Assembly (NCBI GenBank): GCA_027603065.1 | Contig: JADGJP010000030.1 | Location: forward strand, 279,704 to 343,703 | Origin: Geranomyces variabilis | Taxonomy: Eukaryota; Chytridiomycota; Chytridiomycetes; Spizellomycetales; Powellomycetaceae | Reading direction: 5' to 3' | DNA length: 64,000 bases | In this document: positions 1 through 10,652 of the stretch, one piece after another | Numbering within the stretch: the stretch's first letter is position 1 | Layout of the letters: each line of letters begins with the position of its first letter | Made by a program: the position numbers and the translations under genes | The notes under the pieces: generated by a model | The model's database searches: none | The model's input: only the letters and a program-made list of their open reading frames with translations | What the model was told of the DNA's origin: nothing

Positions 1-743
1 GGACATGACGTGCTGGGGTTGGGGGTAACAAATGCAAAGGTAAATTTTTCTCTTACATGCTGCTATTTTTCGAAATATGAACTAGGAAGATGATTTTGCC
101 CTCTGCAGGGGTTCTCGTGCAGGCAGCCGGAGCGTGTACGTGTGCTACCCGATGCGCTTGCCGCTTTTTCGCATTTGCCGTCCCTCTGGCCAAAGTGGAT
201 ATACAGCCATCATTGTCATCACAACAAGCGATTGCATTCTCAAGGAAATTCATTGCGAAGCAGTTTCTGCTCAAGCTTAAGGGTTTTCTGAACTAGCCGC
301 GCAATCCGATTGGAAATCGCTCGGTCCATCCGGATGGGCGCAGTAGCCGCACTTTCTGCATCTGAAGCTTTTCTATTTGCCAACCCGGTTCGCGTATCCA
401 TATGCCGCACAGGCCTGTGTGAAAACGCCTCAGTGTTCTTGAAGAGAACGCGGCTATTGAAGCAAGACATCGCTCGATGCGCGCAAGGCTGGTGGCTTGA
501 GAGACTCGTTAAAGTCTGTCTTCCAGGCCTTGCGACCCTCTACTTGGGCGTCGCTTGTGGACTTAAAGGTGGTTGTATTTGAGATGCATAAGTACGACAA
601 ATGTCTGCAGAGATCGTGCAGTGTGAAGATGCGTGTGGCGGACTGTGGGATCAATCGCGCGGTTTAGCTCAACGATGCGCTTGTTGCATAACGCTTGGAC
701 TTTTGGGCTGCTGATGCGGACGTTTGCCTTTTCCGTCTCAAGG
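1..743. other. No supported gene
   Basis: Only short overlapping open frames on both strands occur here. None continues a recognisable domain, although the downstream end of the decayed aminopeptidase (minus strand) would run into this stretch. I see no RNA gene or repeat. Confidence 0.5.
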
Positions 744-1506
744 TCAGCTTGAGCAGTCTGGATTGAGCTCCCAGGCCTCAGCTCCGCACCGCCAGCGCGT
801 TGCCAAACAGCGCTGTGCACGCCCAGGGAACGCAGTAATACGGTCTAAATCCCGCACTGTGTCCCACAGACGGGCGCGCATCGCAGGATCAGGCGACCGG
901 GCCAGCGTTTGCAGCACACGCACACCCTCTGCAAACCGCCGATCGCCAGCCGTATACCACGCCACCAGCGTGTCAAACGCGTTGACGCGATGCTGAATGG
1001 CAATTCGATATACCAGATCCTCTATGCCTAGCGGTGGTCGCCGCGGCGACGGCGACCTACATTCACCGCCATTGATAGCAGAGTCGTAAAAGCTTCGTGC
1101 GGTCTTGACGACCGGGTCCGCCGCGGTCGTGTAGCACTCGGACCGCAAGCTCTAGCACTTGCCGCCGGGTGGGATCTTGGGAAACGTTCGATGCATCCGC
1201 CTCCCACCCTATCCTCGCCGCAGTATCATCCACAAGGGCGCTTACGAGCTCAACGTACGTGCGTCTCAACCCCGCGTGCGCATCCACCGTACCCAGAGTG
1301 CCGACAGCGACTTAGCCGCAGCGTTCCACACCCTTGGAATACACGATGTCATCAAAGCGATTTGCGATATCGGATGGGTGTGTTACTGAACCCGTGATTG
1401 TTCGTAACAGAGAGGTAGAGTCGGCGTAAAACGCGGGAAGATGTTCAAACATGCGAAAATAATTGAAATCGCCGGCAAACATCAAAATGTGGGAAATACT
1501 GGGCAA
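744..1506 (-). pseudogene. Decayed M1-family (puromycin-sensitive type) aminopeptidase
   Basis: Minus-strand fragments resemble the M1 zinc aminopeptidase family. The piece at about 1506-1316 contains HPSDIANRFDDIVYSKG, matching the segment after the catalytic site in which a conserved HP is followed by FD-x-I-x-Y-KG. An in-frame TAA follows at about 1313-1315. The next fragment (about 1312-1130, with LVSALVDDTAARIGWEAD) and the last one (about 1148-744, with FDTLVAWYTAGDRRF and LQTLARSPDPAMRARL) resemble the helical ERAP1-like C-terminal domain, but they lie in different frames. Roughly 250 residues expected between YSKG and the helical domain are missing, and no HEXXH zinc site is present. 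A stop, a frameshift and an internal deletion together indicate a pseudogene relic. Unusual splicing cannot be fully excluded, but it would not restore the missing catalytic core. Confidence 0.7.
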
Positions 1507-1674
1507 AGGTTTCGGCTAGCCAGCTACAGCGGAGGGATGAGCGCTTTTGAGCAGTGTAGCTAGGTGCATGTCCACCAGGGTTAGGGTTGCGCATGATCGT
1601 CAACGCTCCGAGTCGCCGTCACTGTCGCCGCCGCTCTTCATTCCGCTCGCGTTTCTCTCCCCGCCGCTCTGACA

Positions 1675-3984
1675 ATGTCCGACCCAGCCGCCGCCGCCCA
1701 CGTTGCCCGACCAACAGCAGACCCATTACCATCACCAGCAGCACAACCACACTCACCGCCGCCGTCGCCTCCGCCGCCGCCTGCAGATCCAACGCACTTT
1801 GACGCAATCGTTCTTGGCACCGGGCTCACAAACTCAATCATCGCTGCGTGAGTAATGCAAAAGCAGAAAACCCAAAAAGCAATGCAAGCAAGCAGCTGAC
1901 TCTGTCAAACCCTTCTCACCACCCTGTTCAGTGCACTTGTCCGTGCCGGAAAATCCGTGCTCCATATCGACCGGAATGAGTTTTACGCCGAGCACCTTGC
2001 CTCGTTTGATCTTGTGACGTTGCTGAGGATTCTGGGCGACGCGGACAAGGATTTGGACGGTAGTTGGGTGCCACGCGGCGCCGCTTATAGATTTTCCATG
2101 GCGGTCGCTCATCTCTGGTGCTTTTTTTACAGATCCGTTTCTCGGATGTTATGATGAATTTGAGGTCGTCGTCAACGCCGCTGACGAATTCGCGCCCGCC
2201 GCCAGCAATGACCCGCCAGCACCGCCAGCAGTCTCGACAGATGCAGTCAACCCCCAACCTACGGAAACACCCGGCGTTGCTAACACAGATCAACCAACAT
2301 CACAACCACCACCATCAGCATCCGCACAACAACAACCCTCAATCTCACCCGCGGACGACCTCGAATCCTCCATAACCGCTTACACCGCCGACTACCCCTC
2401 CACAAACGCACTCTTCTCGCAACACACAATTCCACGCACCCGCCGCGCCCTCCTCACGCTCCTCCGCGCATCCCGCCAATACAACCTCGAGCTTACGCCC
2501 CGGATCCTATACAGCCGCGGCTCGCTAGTCGACCTGCTCGCCAACTCGGGTGTTGGGCGGTACCTCGAGTTTCGCCCTCTTGACGGCATTCATTTGTTTT
2601 GGAATGGCGCTGCGGAGCAGGTTCCGGGTAGTAAAGAGGATGTGTTTGGGAACAGTAGTGTTAGTTTGGTGGATAAGCGGCGGTTGATGAAGTTTTTGAC
2701 GTTTGCGTTGGCGTTTGAGGAGACGCCTGAGGTTTTTGAAGGTTTGTGCAGCGAGTGTCTACCCTCTCTTTTTTTTGGTTTCGCTAAAAAAAGAGGCGCT
2801 TGAATGCAGAGTACAAGGGCAAACCTTATGCCGAATTTCTTCAAGCGCAGAAGCTCAGCCCTCGGCTCATCGCATTCGTGCTGAATGCCACGGCGCTCAT
2901 CGTTGAGCAGCATGCACTGAGCACACGTAAGTCATCAAATCCGCAGCGGGCTTCCTACGTTATCTTTGATCAAATACTCAATCGTCTCGCCTTTTTTTTT
3001 GTTTCTGCCACCACAAGTAACAACCGAACAAGGCCTATACTTGACCCAGCGGCACCTGCGCTCGCTGGGCCGATGGGGCAAGACCGCATTCCTCGTCGCG
3101 CTTTACGGCGCCGGAAGCGAGCTATCGCAAGCCTTCTGCCGTCTGTGCGCCGTGTATGGGGGCACGTATATCCTCAATTTCCCTTTAGCCGAGATCACCA
3201 CCACCGCCACGACTGGTGCGAATGCGGACGGCGGTGGTGACCTCGCTGCTGTTGCAGTCACGGCAAAGGACGGGACGCGCTACACGGCCGACCGGCTCGT
3301 CGCGTCGCCGGCATATGTGCCGTTCCTCGCGGCAGAACTCCGACCTACATTAGCGAGGTAAAAGCTGGAGAGAAGCGGGTAAGAAAAAAAACGATTTGTT
3401 CACTGTATTTATATTATCTTTACAGCAAATCGGTCTACCGCTGTGTAGCGATTGTCGACCGGGACGTGCACAGCGGCGGCGACGCAGACGACCACCAGCC
3501 CGGCTTGACCGTCACCGCTTTCCCACCCGGAGCAGTGGGAAATGTACAGGGTGTGACCGCAATCCAGCAATCGTGGGACGTGTCGGCGTGTCCCAAAACG
3601 CAAGTCGTGGTTCACCTCTCTGCTTCAGGAGAAGGCAGCTCGCACGCGGACGTCCGCAACGCGCTCCAAGCGCTCATCAAGCCTAGCGGCGCCACCGTCC
3701 TGCTCGCAGCAACGTATCGACGACGTCATCAGCAGTATGTCGAGAGTGATCGTCGCGGTGCAGAAGCAGATATTGTCGATGGTGGTGGTGGTGGTGACGA
3801 CGACCATGTGTGGTGGACGACAACAGCAAATGACAAGATCGTACTGACGCGCGATGAAGGTGGCAGCGGGCTGGATCTTGAAGCATGTGGCGACGAGGCG
3901 CGCAGCGTGTTTGCGCGAGTGATGGCCGGTGCCGAGGCGGAGTTTTTGCCCAATGTGGCGGACCCGGCGGATGAAGAAGAATAG
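1675..3984 (+). CDS. MRS6: Rab escort protein (Rab geranylgeranyltransferase component A)
   Basis: REP presents newly made Rab GTPases to geranylgeranyltransferase II and delivers prenylated Rabs to membranes. It acts in the cytosol. The N-terminus after a Pro/Ala-rich leader has the GDI/REP dinucleotide-fold motif [19 protein letters not shown] followed by [12 protein letters not shown]. Downstream are the conserved blocks [30 protein letters not shown] and DKRRLMKFL. The middle has [18 protein letters not shown] and [20 protein letters not shown], typical of the GDI superfamily. About five introns are inferred, the first at 1848-1931 (phase 2, splitting an Ala codon). A long Pro/Ala/Gln-rich insertion near 2170-2370 separates the first two conserved blocks; an insertion here is a REP rather than a GDI trait. 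The acidic C-terminus ends at a TAG only 97 bp from the convergent MED4 stop. Confidence 0.9.
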
Positions 3985-4080
3985 ACGACACCAAGACATG
4001 AATTGGCGTAATATCCCATGTTTGGGGTATATATATGTTGTTGTTTGCATTTTTGATGTGTACTCGATCTTTCTTTCCTT

Positions 4081-5223
4081 TCAAAATTCGTCAAAGTCGA
4101 GGTCGAGCAGCTCGTCGTGATGACTGCTCCCGCCGGTGGTATCGCCATGCTTTTTCGGCGAATGGTCTGTCAGGTCGGCACCAAACGTAAACGCGGGTAT
4201 CTGTTCTGGCGTCCCAACTGCAGCAGCTACCAAGGTGAGAAAAATAAAAAAAAAAAAATGAATCAGTCATCAGTTTTTGCTGGGCTTGCCTCCCTCGCCC
4301 TCCTCCAATCACCTTCATCCTCATCCAGATCCGCTGCCGCCGCAGCACCCATCGCATGACCTTCCTGAAACAGCAGGCTCATGCGCATGTGCTGTTCCTG
4401 CGGAATTGGCGGCTCATGGACGCGGTCAGGCGTGGCGTGGGCGGCGGCGGCGTCCATTGTATATTTCGCCAGCCGTGTAGCGTACGACGTGACTGCTTCA
4501 ACGTTTATGGGATCGTTACGGGATTTTGCCGCTTTCGCAAGCAGCGTGTTGGCTTCATGTACTAGCTCGTCGCACTCGAAACGTTTGAGATTTGCTAAGC
4601 GGCAGAGATCCATTGCGCCTGCTTCTTGGTCGATCAGCGCCATTTGGGCGTCTTCTAGCTCTCTCTGGGTTTTCTGATGCGCCTCTACTTGAGATTAAGA
4701 AAGAGAACAAAAAAGAAAAAAGAAAAAGAACGAAAGGAAGACTGTCAGAAAAAAACACCCCGGGGCTTCTTGGTGGGGGCAAGACTTACAGCGACGTGCA
4801 AACAGTTTCACATCCTCATCAAGTGCAACCAGTTGGCGCAAGATCCTCGCTGGCTCGTGCGGAGACGCGAGCGGCGGCGGCGGCACTGCTGCCGGCAACA
4901 GCAGCGGTAAGTGTTTTTGCGCTGACGCCGGTTGTGGTGGTTGCGGTCGCGGAGCAATAGGGTGATTGCTGTTGTTGTTATGATAGGACAGCAGCATGCT
5001 GCGGGAAAGGCCAAAGTCCGAGGTGGGCGGGGCGAGGGCGTGCAGAGCAGCGAAGAGCTCATTGGTGAGCGCGAGGTATGCGGGAAACAGCCTTTTTGGG
5101 AGAGAAGGCTATTAGGATCGTGCGGGCTCGTGCCTTGAAGCTAGAGAGATACCTGTCGGCCGTGTCTTTGAGCGACTCTGTTGCTGGTGTTGCGGATGGA
5201 GCTGGAGATGCCTCTGGAGTCAT
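4081..5223 (-). CDS. MED4: Mediator complex subunit 4
   Basis: Med4 is a middle-module subunit of Mediator, which bridges activators and RNA polymerase II in the nucleus. The central part has the family pattern: ARILRQLVALDEDVKLFARR as the first helix, then an AQMALIDQEAG/LCRLANLKRFECDELVHEAN coiled region, followed by NVEAVTSYATRLAKYT, which matches the Med4 block in which a VE-x-x-x-x-YA-x-R-x-S/A-x-x-T string precedes the C-terminal tail. The start at 5223 gives an ordinary Thr/Pro/Ser-rich leader ending LKDTADR. About three or four introns are inferred, including one near 5080-5150. The tail ends in an acidic LLDLDFDEF, seen in other Med4 C-termini. It is convergent with the Rab escort gene. 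Confidence 0.82.
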
Positions 5224-5344
5224 CGTTGTTGCGCAAAGATGGGAGAGTGAAGGAAGAGCGTTGAGGCAATAGTCTGTACTAAAGTTTTTATTTGTAAACG
5301 ACCTTCGACACTTATGGCATTTATGGCTGGCTCATTGATGAGGC

Positions 5345-5693
5345 TCATTTACAATAATCGGTCATGTCATCCCCTCCATCCTGACACCCGCCCCCGCAGT
5401 AGTCTTGCCAGACAATGCTTCCCATTCTGCCGCCCAAGCAGTAGTAAATGTCTTTGGCGTCGTTGTGGCCGGTGGCGTTGATTTGCGACAGGTATTGCCC
5501 TGAAGGAATCACCCATTAGCTTATTCCATTGGTCACAAAAGCTGCTAGCTATGATTTGAAAAGACTGGATCTTACCCCTCTTCAACAAGGAGTCGCGGCA
5601 GTAGTAAAGACCTTTTTGGCAGTTTTTCGCCTCAGCCTGACCCGATACCGCGCCGAGAGCGATGACGGCAAAAATTGCGGACGTGAGCTTCAT
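5345..5693 (-). CDS. Small cysteine-rich secreted protein
   Basis: A protein of about 90 residues with a clear signal peptide (MKLTSAIFAVIALGAVSGQ, probable cleavage after AEA). The mature part begins NCQKGLYYCRDSLLKRG, continues QYLSQINATG after the intron, and ends with YYCLGG and C-GGG-C-x7-DYC. The six cysteines and the GL-x-YC-x3-LL-x2-G signature resemble a family of fungal small secreted proteins with no assigned biochemical role; some members are treated as effector candidates. One intron (about 5502-5576) splits the Gly codon after LLKR, and reading through it gives a frameshifted tail. It stands alone, so nothing nearby suggests a partner. It is probably an extracellular or wall-associated protein; I infer no toxicity. 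Confidence 0.75.
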
Positions 5694-6105
5694 AGCTGAC
5701 TGAGATCAGTAGTATAGACGGAATGAGAGGTGGGAGTAGGGGGGGTGGGGACGACTTGAAGCTCTCTCCCAAACGTTTCCCTCGGCCTCCTTTTATCAGA
5801 AGAGGGTGTTGTCCATCTATCTATTCCCTTGGCGGACGTGGCGGGTGCCACGAGTTCAGTTGGCAGGTAGCGAGTTAGTGGTGGGATTCTGCAGGTAGAA
5901 ACCTCACGCGTGGCAGCTGGCAGGGTGGCTGTGCAATCTCTTTATCTCTTTCTGAGTGGCAATGAACAAGCCCGCCACAGCCCGTTGAAGTTTCAGCTTT
6001 TCGCCCGCTGACTCGCCTCCCTCCCCAAGCATCACAGGCATTACCCCCCAAGTCCCCAAATATCTTAACTCTGCAGTTCACCAACCGCCGCTCTATCTGC
6101 GAAAA
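5694..6105. other. Divergent intergenic region
   Basis: This stretch separates the secreted-protein gene (minus) and the voltage-sensor gene (plus). It is pyrimidine-rich close to both starts and has no convincing coding frame. It presumably holds both promoters. Confidence 0.5.
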
Positions 6106-7146
6106 ATGCCGTCGCCCTTCAGCGCTGCGATGGCCACCATCCGCGGAGCCACCACCACCACCACCTCGCCGTCCGCGTCCACCTCCGCTCCACCCTCAAC
6201 TTCAATTCCCGCCAAGCCCGCCGCCGCCGCCACGCCCGCTGCCAGCGTCGGAGGCCCGCGCGACATGCCATCTCACCGCACCGCCTCTTACCCAAAGCTC
6301 TCGGACGAGCCGCTCACAAACTGGTTTGCCGACTCGACACTCCGCTCGGACGCTGACGACGTCGAGGATGGCAGGGCTGCTGGTGGTGCTCGCAAACAGT
6401 CGCCAGGAGGAGCATGCATGCGCTTTCTTGCGGGCCTGAATCTCGAGTCGCGCAAAGCGTATACGATACTGCTGGGTCTTGTTTGTCTCGACTTTTTGAT
6501 CTCTCGTATGTGTGCCAAAAAGGAACCGGGGAAGCCCCTGACCGCGTCTGGGGCATGTGTTTTTGCTTGTACTAAGTCTTGACCATTCTGTCCCGTCTTT
6601 CCTCTGTTTCCGTACGTAGTGGCAGCGTTGTTTGAAGCCATTTACGACACGGCGCTCCCGCCCGCCCTCTCTTCTTACCTCACAATCACCCAAACCCTCC
6701 ACACCTCCTCCCCCGCATTCACCGCCGCCCGTATCCTCCTGTTCACCACCTCCCTCCTTCTGCGCATCGCCTTTATTCTCGAAACCGCTCTTCGCATCCA
6801 CGCCCAAACACCTGCCCACTTTTTCCCCTCCCCAACACGCACCATCGACGCCGTGGGCGTCCTGTTGCTATTAATCCTCCACATTGCGCTCCCCGCCCGC
6901 GAAGCACTAATCTGCAACACGCTGATCCTCGCACGCGCGCCACGCATTCTCTACCTCCTCATCCGCACACGCGAATCTCGCGCAAAAGAACGCAACGCGC
7001 GGGACGCGAGCGCGCGAAAGCGGCAGTGGGATGGCGAGATGGCGCGGCTGCTGGATAAGAACCGCGCGTTGCAGAAATCTCTTGTGGAGCAAGGAAACAA
7101 GATGAAGGTTTTCACGGGTGAGGTGGATATTATGCATGCGTTATGA
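6106..7146 (+). CDS. Hv1-like voltage-sensor domain protein (putative proton channel)
   Basis: A 308-residue protein with a Thr/Ser/Pro/Ala-rich cytosolic N-terminus (1-115), four membrane segments (about 120-250) and a C-terminal charged coiled coil (about 255-300). The order matches Hv1 voltage-gated proton channels. S1 LGLVCLDFLIS carries Asp129 at the position of the human selectivity Asp112. S2 FILETALRIH carries Glu188 and Arg192, spaced like human Glu153 and Lys157. S3 RTIDAVGV carries Asp210 (human Asp174). S4 LARAPRILYLLIR keeps two arginines (239, 242) in the R-x-x-R register, but the third gating position is Tyr245 and the Asn214 equivalent is Ile248. The single intron (6506-6619) falls in S1. 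Proton conduction is inferred from the conserved acidic residues; the weakened S4 could change or abolish voltage gating. Confidence 0.7.
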
Positions 7147-7467
7147 AGTGTGTAGTGGAAACTACAACGACCCTGCACGCCCAAGAGAACGCGACCCGTT
7201 GACCGGGCGCCCTTTGCGTTGCGTTTACCCCCCCCCCTCTCTCTCTCTCTCTCTCTGTCACAAACAAACCCCCCCCCTCCGTTATTGAGTGTATATAGAA
7301 TCCACATATAGAAAAGGTTTTTCTGGTTAAGCAAAATCAAAAAAGTGTATTATATTGTTATTATGGATAAAGGAAACCTGCCCCCGCCCGCCCGCCCCCT
7401 AATCGCATAAAAACGAAAGAGGCATGCCGGTCCGCTCGTGCAACAAGGTTTCTTTCTAAAAAAGAGT
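7147..7467. other. Intergenic with microsatellite
   Basis: Holds a poly-C/(CT)n tract at about 7228-7257 and a second C-run at about 7270-7279, likely the 3' flank of the voltage-sensor gene. No coding frame is supported. Confidence 0.5.
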
Positions 7468-7540
7468 ACTTCCGGCCAGGTTTGAACTGGCGACCTTCCG
7501 CGTGTGAGGCGGATGTGATAACCAACTACACCACAGAAGC
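7468..7540 (-). tRNA. tRNA-Val (anticodon CAC)
   Basis: On the minus strand the 73 nt fold into a full cloverleaf. The acceptor GCTTCTG pairs with CGGAAGT. The D-arm is GTGTAGTTGGTTATCAC. The anticodon stem TCCGC/GCGGA holds loop CTCACAC with anticodon CAC. The T-arm is GCCAG-TTCAAAC-CTGGC, and an A discriminator follows. CAC reads the valine codon GUG. There is no intron in the anticodon loop, and a T-run follows the gene within about 20 nt, as expected for a Pol III terminator. Confidence 0.95.
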
Positions 7541-7883
7541 TCGGTTGAACGAGGAACAACATAAATAAATAATTTACAATGCGCAAATTTCGGCGTGACT
7601 CATCATTACAACTGTCTGGATCATACCCACCCGCCTGTGAAGCCGCAACGCCCGAGCCCCCGCTTTGCGTTGTTTTGTATGATGACTTAGGCCCGCGCGC
7701 ACTTCCGCCAGCTCAAACGCACAAGTTTTTAAAGCACAGCACGCTGCGCTTGTGCCCCTGCAGGTTTACTCTTGAGCAGGCCGGGGCAGCAAAGCCAGAT
7801 TTATACGCGGCATTTCACGCAGTACAGGGTTTAGAATATGATATATATGGATATATTTCTTTTTACATAAGGGGTTTCATTTT
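7541..7883. other. Intergenic between tRNA-Val and phosphomannomutase
   Basis: Two short plus-strand open frames occur, but neither has a domain. The end near the PMM stop is A/T-rich, consistent with its 3' untranslated region. I see nothing else. Confidence 0.45.
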
Positions 7884-8829
7884 TTATTTGAAAAAGAGGT
7901 CCTTGAGAATGCGCGCCGTGTCGTCAGGGCTCGTCACGCTGTGTCCTTTAACACGCGGGTGCGAAAAGATCTCATAGTCATTACCACCCTCAAACGTCTT
8001 GTCGCCGAAAAAGTGAATTTCGTCAAAGGTTTCGTTTTCAAGGTGTTTCAAGCAGTACGTCTTGTCCCAGCCGGTGGGGAAGACATCAAACGAGATCTGG
8101 CCCCCAATCGAGTACGTCAGCGCCAAGTCGCTAAACTTTTCCTTCAGCTTTGCAACGAACGTCTCGCGGATCTTGTGCTGCTTGTCGAATTTCTCGTACG
8201 CGTCGCGTTCCGGGTGCGAGCAGTTGCGGCCGATGGGCGAGACGTTGATCATGCCGTTGCGGAACTCGATAAATGTGCCGCGCTTTTGGGGCAGGTCGAG
8301 GTCGGCAATGTAGTGCAGGATAAAGGACGAAAGCTGCTTGTATTTCTCTTCGCCGATCCAGCCGATGAAGGACTGCGAGGCGAGCTGCTTGCCTTGCTTG
8401 TATGCCGTCAGACCGTTTTCCGAAAAGCAAAAGTCAAAGTCGTTTATGCCTGTGAAGCGAGGGGAAAAAGGGGGAGGGGGTGATGAGCGCTCCTCGAAAT
8501 AAGAAACGAGAGGGAGGCGGGGAAAGCCAGTCTATATTTGTCGCTTACAATCGGCGCCCAGCTGCTCCTGCTGCTTGACGAGGTCGGAACCGCCGACAAA
8601 GCCAATTACGGTGCGTTTGCGCAAGTCAGCGAGGAGCTGCTTCATCTCGGGCGAGATGTCCTATAGAAGAATAGAGAGGAGAGAGGGAGAGATGTAAAGA
8701 CCGGAGGTTGGAAAGCAAGCAGCTCGCTTCGGTGAGTACCTTTCTTGCGGGAGTAAGGGTGCCATCGACATCAAACAACACCAGAGTCTTTGACAAAGGA
8801 CGGTTGGCCCAGGACGCAGAAGAAGACAT
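7884..8829 (-). CDS. SEC53: Phosphomannomutase
   Basis: Converts mannose-6-phosphate to mannose-1-phosphate in the cytosol, feeding GDP-mannose synthesis for N-glycans, O-mannosylation and GPI anchors. HAD-fold motif [12 protein letters not shown] begins at residue 19, with nucleophile Asp20 and acid/base Asp22. Later blocks are [66 protein letters not shown] and [16 protein letters not shown], all hallmark eukaryotic PMM segments with the metal-binding GGND. Two introns are inferred, the first right after PARK and the second after QLGAD. It shares a divergent intergenic region with calcipressin. Confidence 0.96.
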
Positions 8830-9169
8830 GGTTTAAGGAATAGCGAGGAAGGCGAGGGATTGGGGCGGGAGGGTTGGGCAGCCAGCAGCAGATGGACAAA
8901 ACAAACGGCCGTGCCCGCCGCCACGAACCGCCACGAACCGCAACTAACGAGACACGCGCAGCAGCAGCAGTGGCAGCACAGCCACTCGCACAGCCACCCG
9001 GAGCACAGCCACCTGCTGCGCACACGGCGCACGAGAGCGTCATCAACTCTCAACTCTCTCAACTCTACTTCCCCGTCGCTAGCTCTTACTAACTATCCCC
9101 CATTCCGACGCCCTACACCAACTCCATCTCTCTTTCGTCTGCGTTGGAAACAAAATACTCGTACCAAAA
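8830..9169. promoter_or_regulatory. Divergent promoter region SEC53 / calcipressin
   Basis: The 340 bp between two divergent starts contains GCA/CAG-rich stretches and a CT-rich run before the calcipressin ATG. I see no TATA box. It presumably drives both genes. Confidence 0.5.
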
Positions 9170-10230
9170 ATGTTTGCCTCCCCCGCCTCCGCAGTACCTC
9201 CACCCTCGCCCGCACCCGCGCAACGCTCTCCACCGCCCCTCGCAACAAACACGCTGATAATCACAAACCTCTCGCCCGCCGCATTCGCCACTCCCGAGGC
9301 CCAGCAGACAACCCGCGCCGCATGCGAGCGCTACGGCCCGCTGTCGCAATTTGTTCCGCTTAAAGCCTTTGCCCGTGCGTTGGTTGTGTACAAGCGAACC
9401 GCCGATGCTCAAAACGCTCGCCGCTTGATGCACGAGACTGACGTTGTGGCTGGAAGCCGCGTGCGCGTCTACTTTGGACAGGTGTGTGTGTGTGTGTGTG
9501 TGTCCGGAATCGTAGGTGTCCAGAGTCCTGACCCCAATTTCCCTTTTTCTTAAAGCACACTGATACATCACACCTCCTCGACCCATCGCTCGGCACGCAC
9601 ATTGACCACCTGCGTGTGCCCGCGCTCGAGCGCAACTTTCTCCTCTCCCCACCGGGCTCGCCGCCAATCGACTGGGTCCAAATCCGCGAGTCGTCGCCAG
9701 TTTCCGGTGGCCACGGCGACCTGCTACACGAGGCGCTGCGTGAGCTGCACAATGACGATTTCTGTCTCGACGATGGCGGTAGTCACCGTGCAGACACTGA
9801 GGAGGACGAGGAGGAGGAGGAAGGGGAGCCCGAGGGAGAAGACGGGTGGTGCAATAATGGGGATGAGAATAATCATCACCGTCATCGCTCTGCGTCGTCA
9901 TCATCGTCAACAACACCCGGCCGGCAGGTGCTGGTGTTTTCCCCACCGGCAGGCTCGCACGCCGCGCGGAGCAAGCTGGGCATTGTAGACTTGCCGGTCA
10001 TTATCGTCGAAAACACTGATCTCAACCATCATCATAGTACACAAAAACTCCGTCAACATGGAGCTGATGATGATGGCTTCGGGACAGCTGCCGCTGCCAC
10101 GACCGCGGCGGCAGACGCAATGGCGGTTCCTAAAATCGTAATGCCGCATGATGAACCGCAGTGGCCGCGAACGCAGGCGACACCGTTGCCAAAGACGGCC
10201 ATGCCGCCCGGTCTGTCGTCAGGGTGGTGA
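9170..10230 (+). CDS. RCN1: Calcipressin (regulator of calcineurin)
   Basis: Calcipressins bind and modulate the Ca2+/calmodulin phosphatase calcineurin. The N-terminal RRM-like fold (about 25-105) has TNTLIITNLSPAAF and SRVRVYFGQ. After the intron comes the family signature FLLSPPGSPPIDWVQ, matching the phosphorylated SP-repeat FLISPPGSPP-x-W. Near the C-terminus, LPVIIVENTD fits a PxIxIT-type calcineurin docking motif. Between them is an unusual acidic run (EEDEEEEEGEPEGED) and a Ser-rich segment. The intron (9482-9555, phase 0) starts directly in a (GT)n tract. The protein is longer than yeast Rcn1 because of low-complexity inserts. Confidence 0.9.
9482..9503 (+). repeat. (GT)n tract forming an intron donor
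   Basis: A 22-nt GT dinucleotide repeat starts the calcipressin intron, so the 5' splice site is itself part of the microsatellite and several equivalent GT donors exist in register. Confidence 0.8.
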
Positions 10231-10652
10231 AAGCGAGGAAGCAGAAAAAAATGCTCCGATGACAAGCGGAACAGCGGGCGGGTGGATGCCATATTCCCCC
10301 GTCGTTTTTCTTCGAGACATCTCTGCCGGTTATGCTCGCTCTCGCTCGCCGGTTCACAACTGTTTCCCAGCAAAAGGAAACCCATATACCACGCATCGTT
10401 TCATGCTGATTCTCCACACGTGTCGCGCATCTCACCATCTTTTAAGCCGCATACCATTGACTCGAGCTCTGCAGCATTCTTGCTTGTGGAGGCTCTCGTT
10501 CGTGCTTTTTTTTTGTTCTTTTTGGTTCTTTATGTCAGGGGTAATAATAAACAAATAATTCAGTCTTCCTTATTCTAAAGAACGGGGAGCTCTACATAGA
10601 ATATTGGCAGCTATAGCCCTCTCCAAGGATTAGTGTTACCGTTTTTCTTCGT
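10231..10652. other. Convergent intergenic region
   Basis: Lies between the convergent calcipressin and tRNA methyltransferase genes. T-rich runs near 10500-10525 and AATAATAAA-like sequence at 10541-10550 suit 3' ends. No coding frame is supported. Confidence 0.5.
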
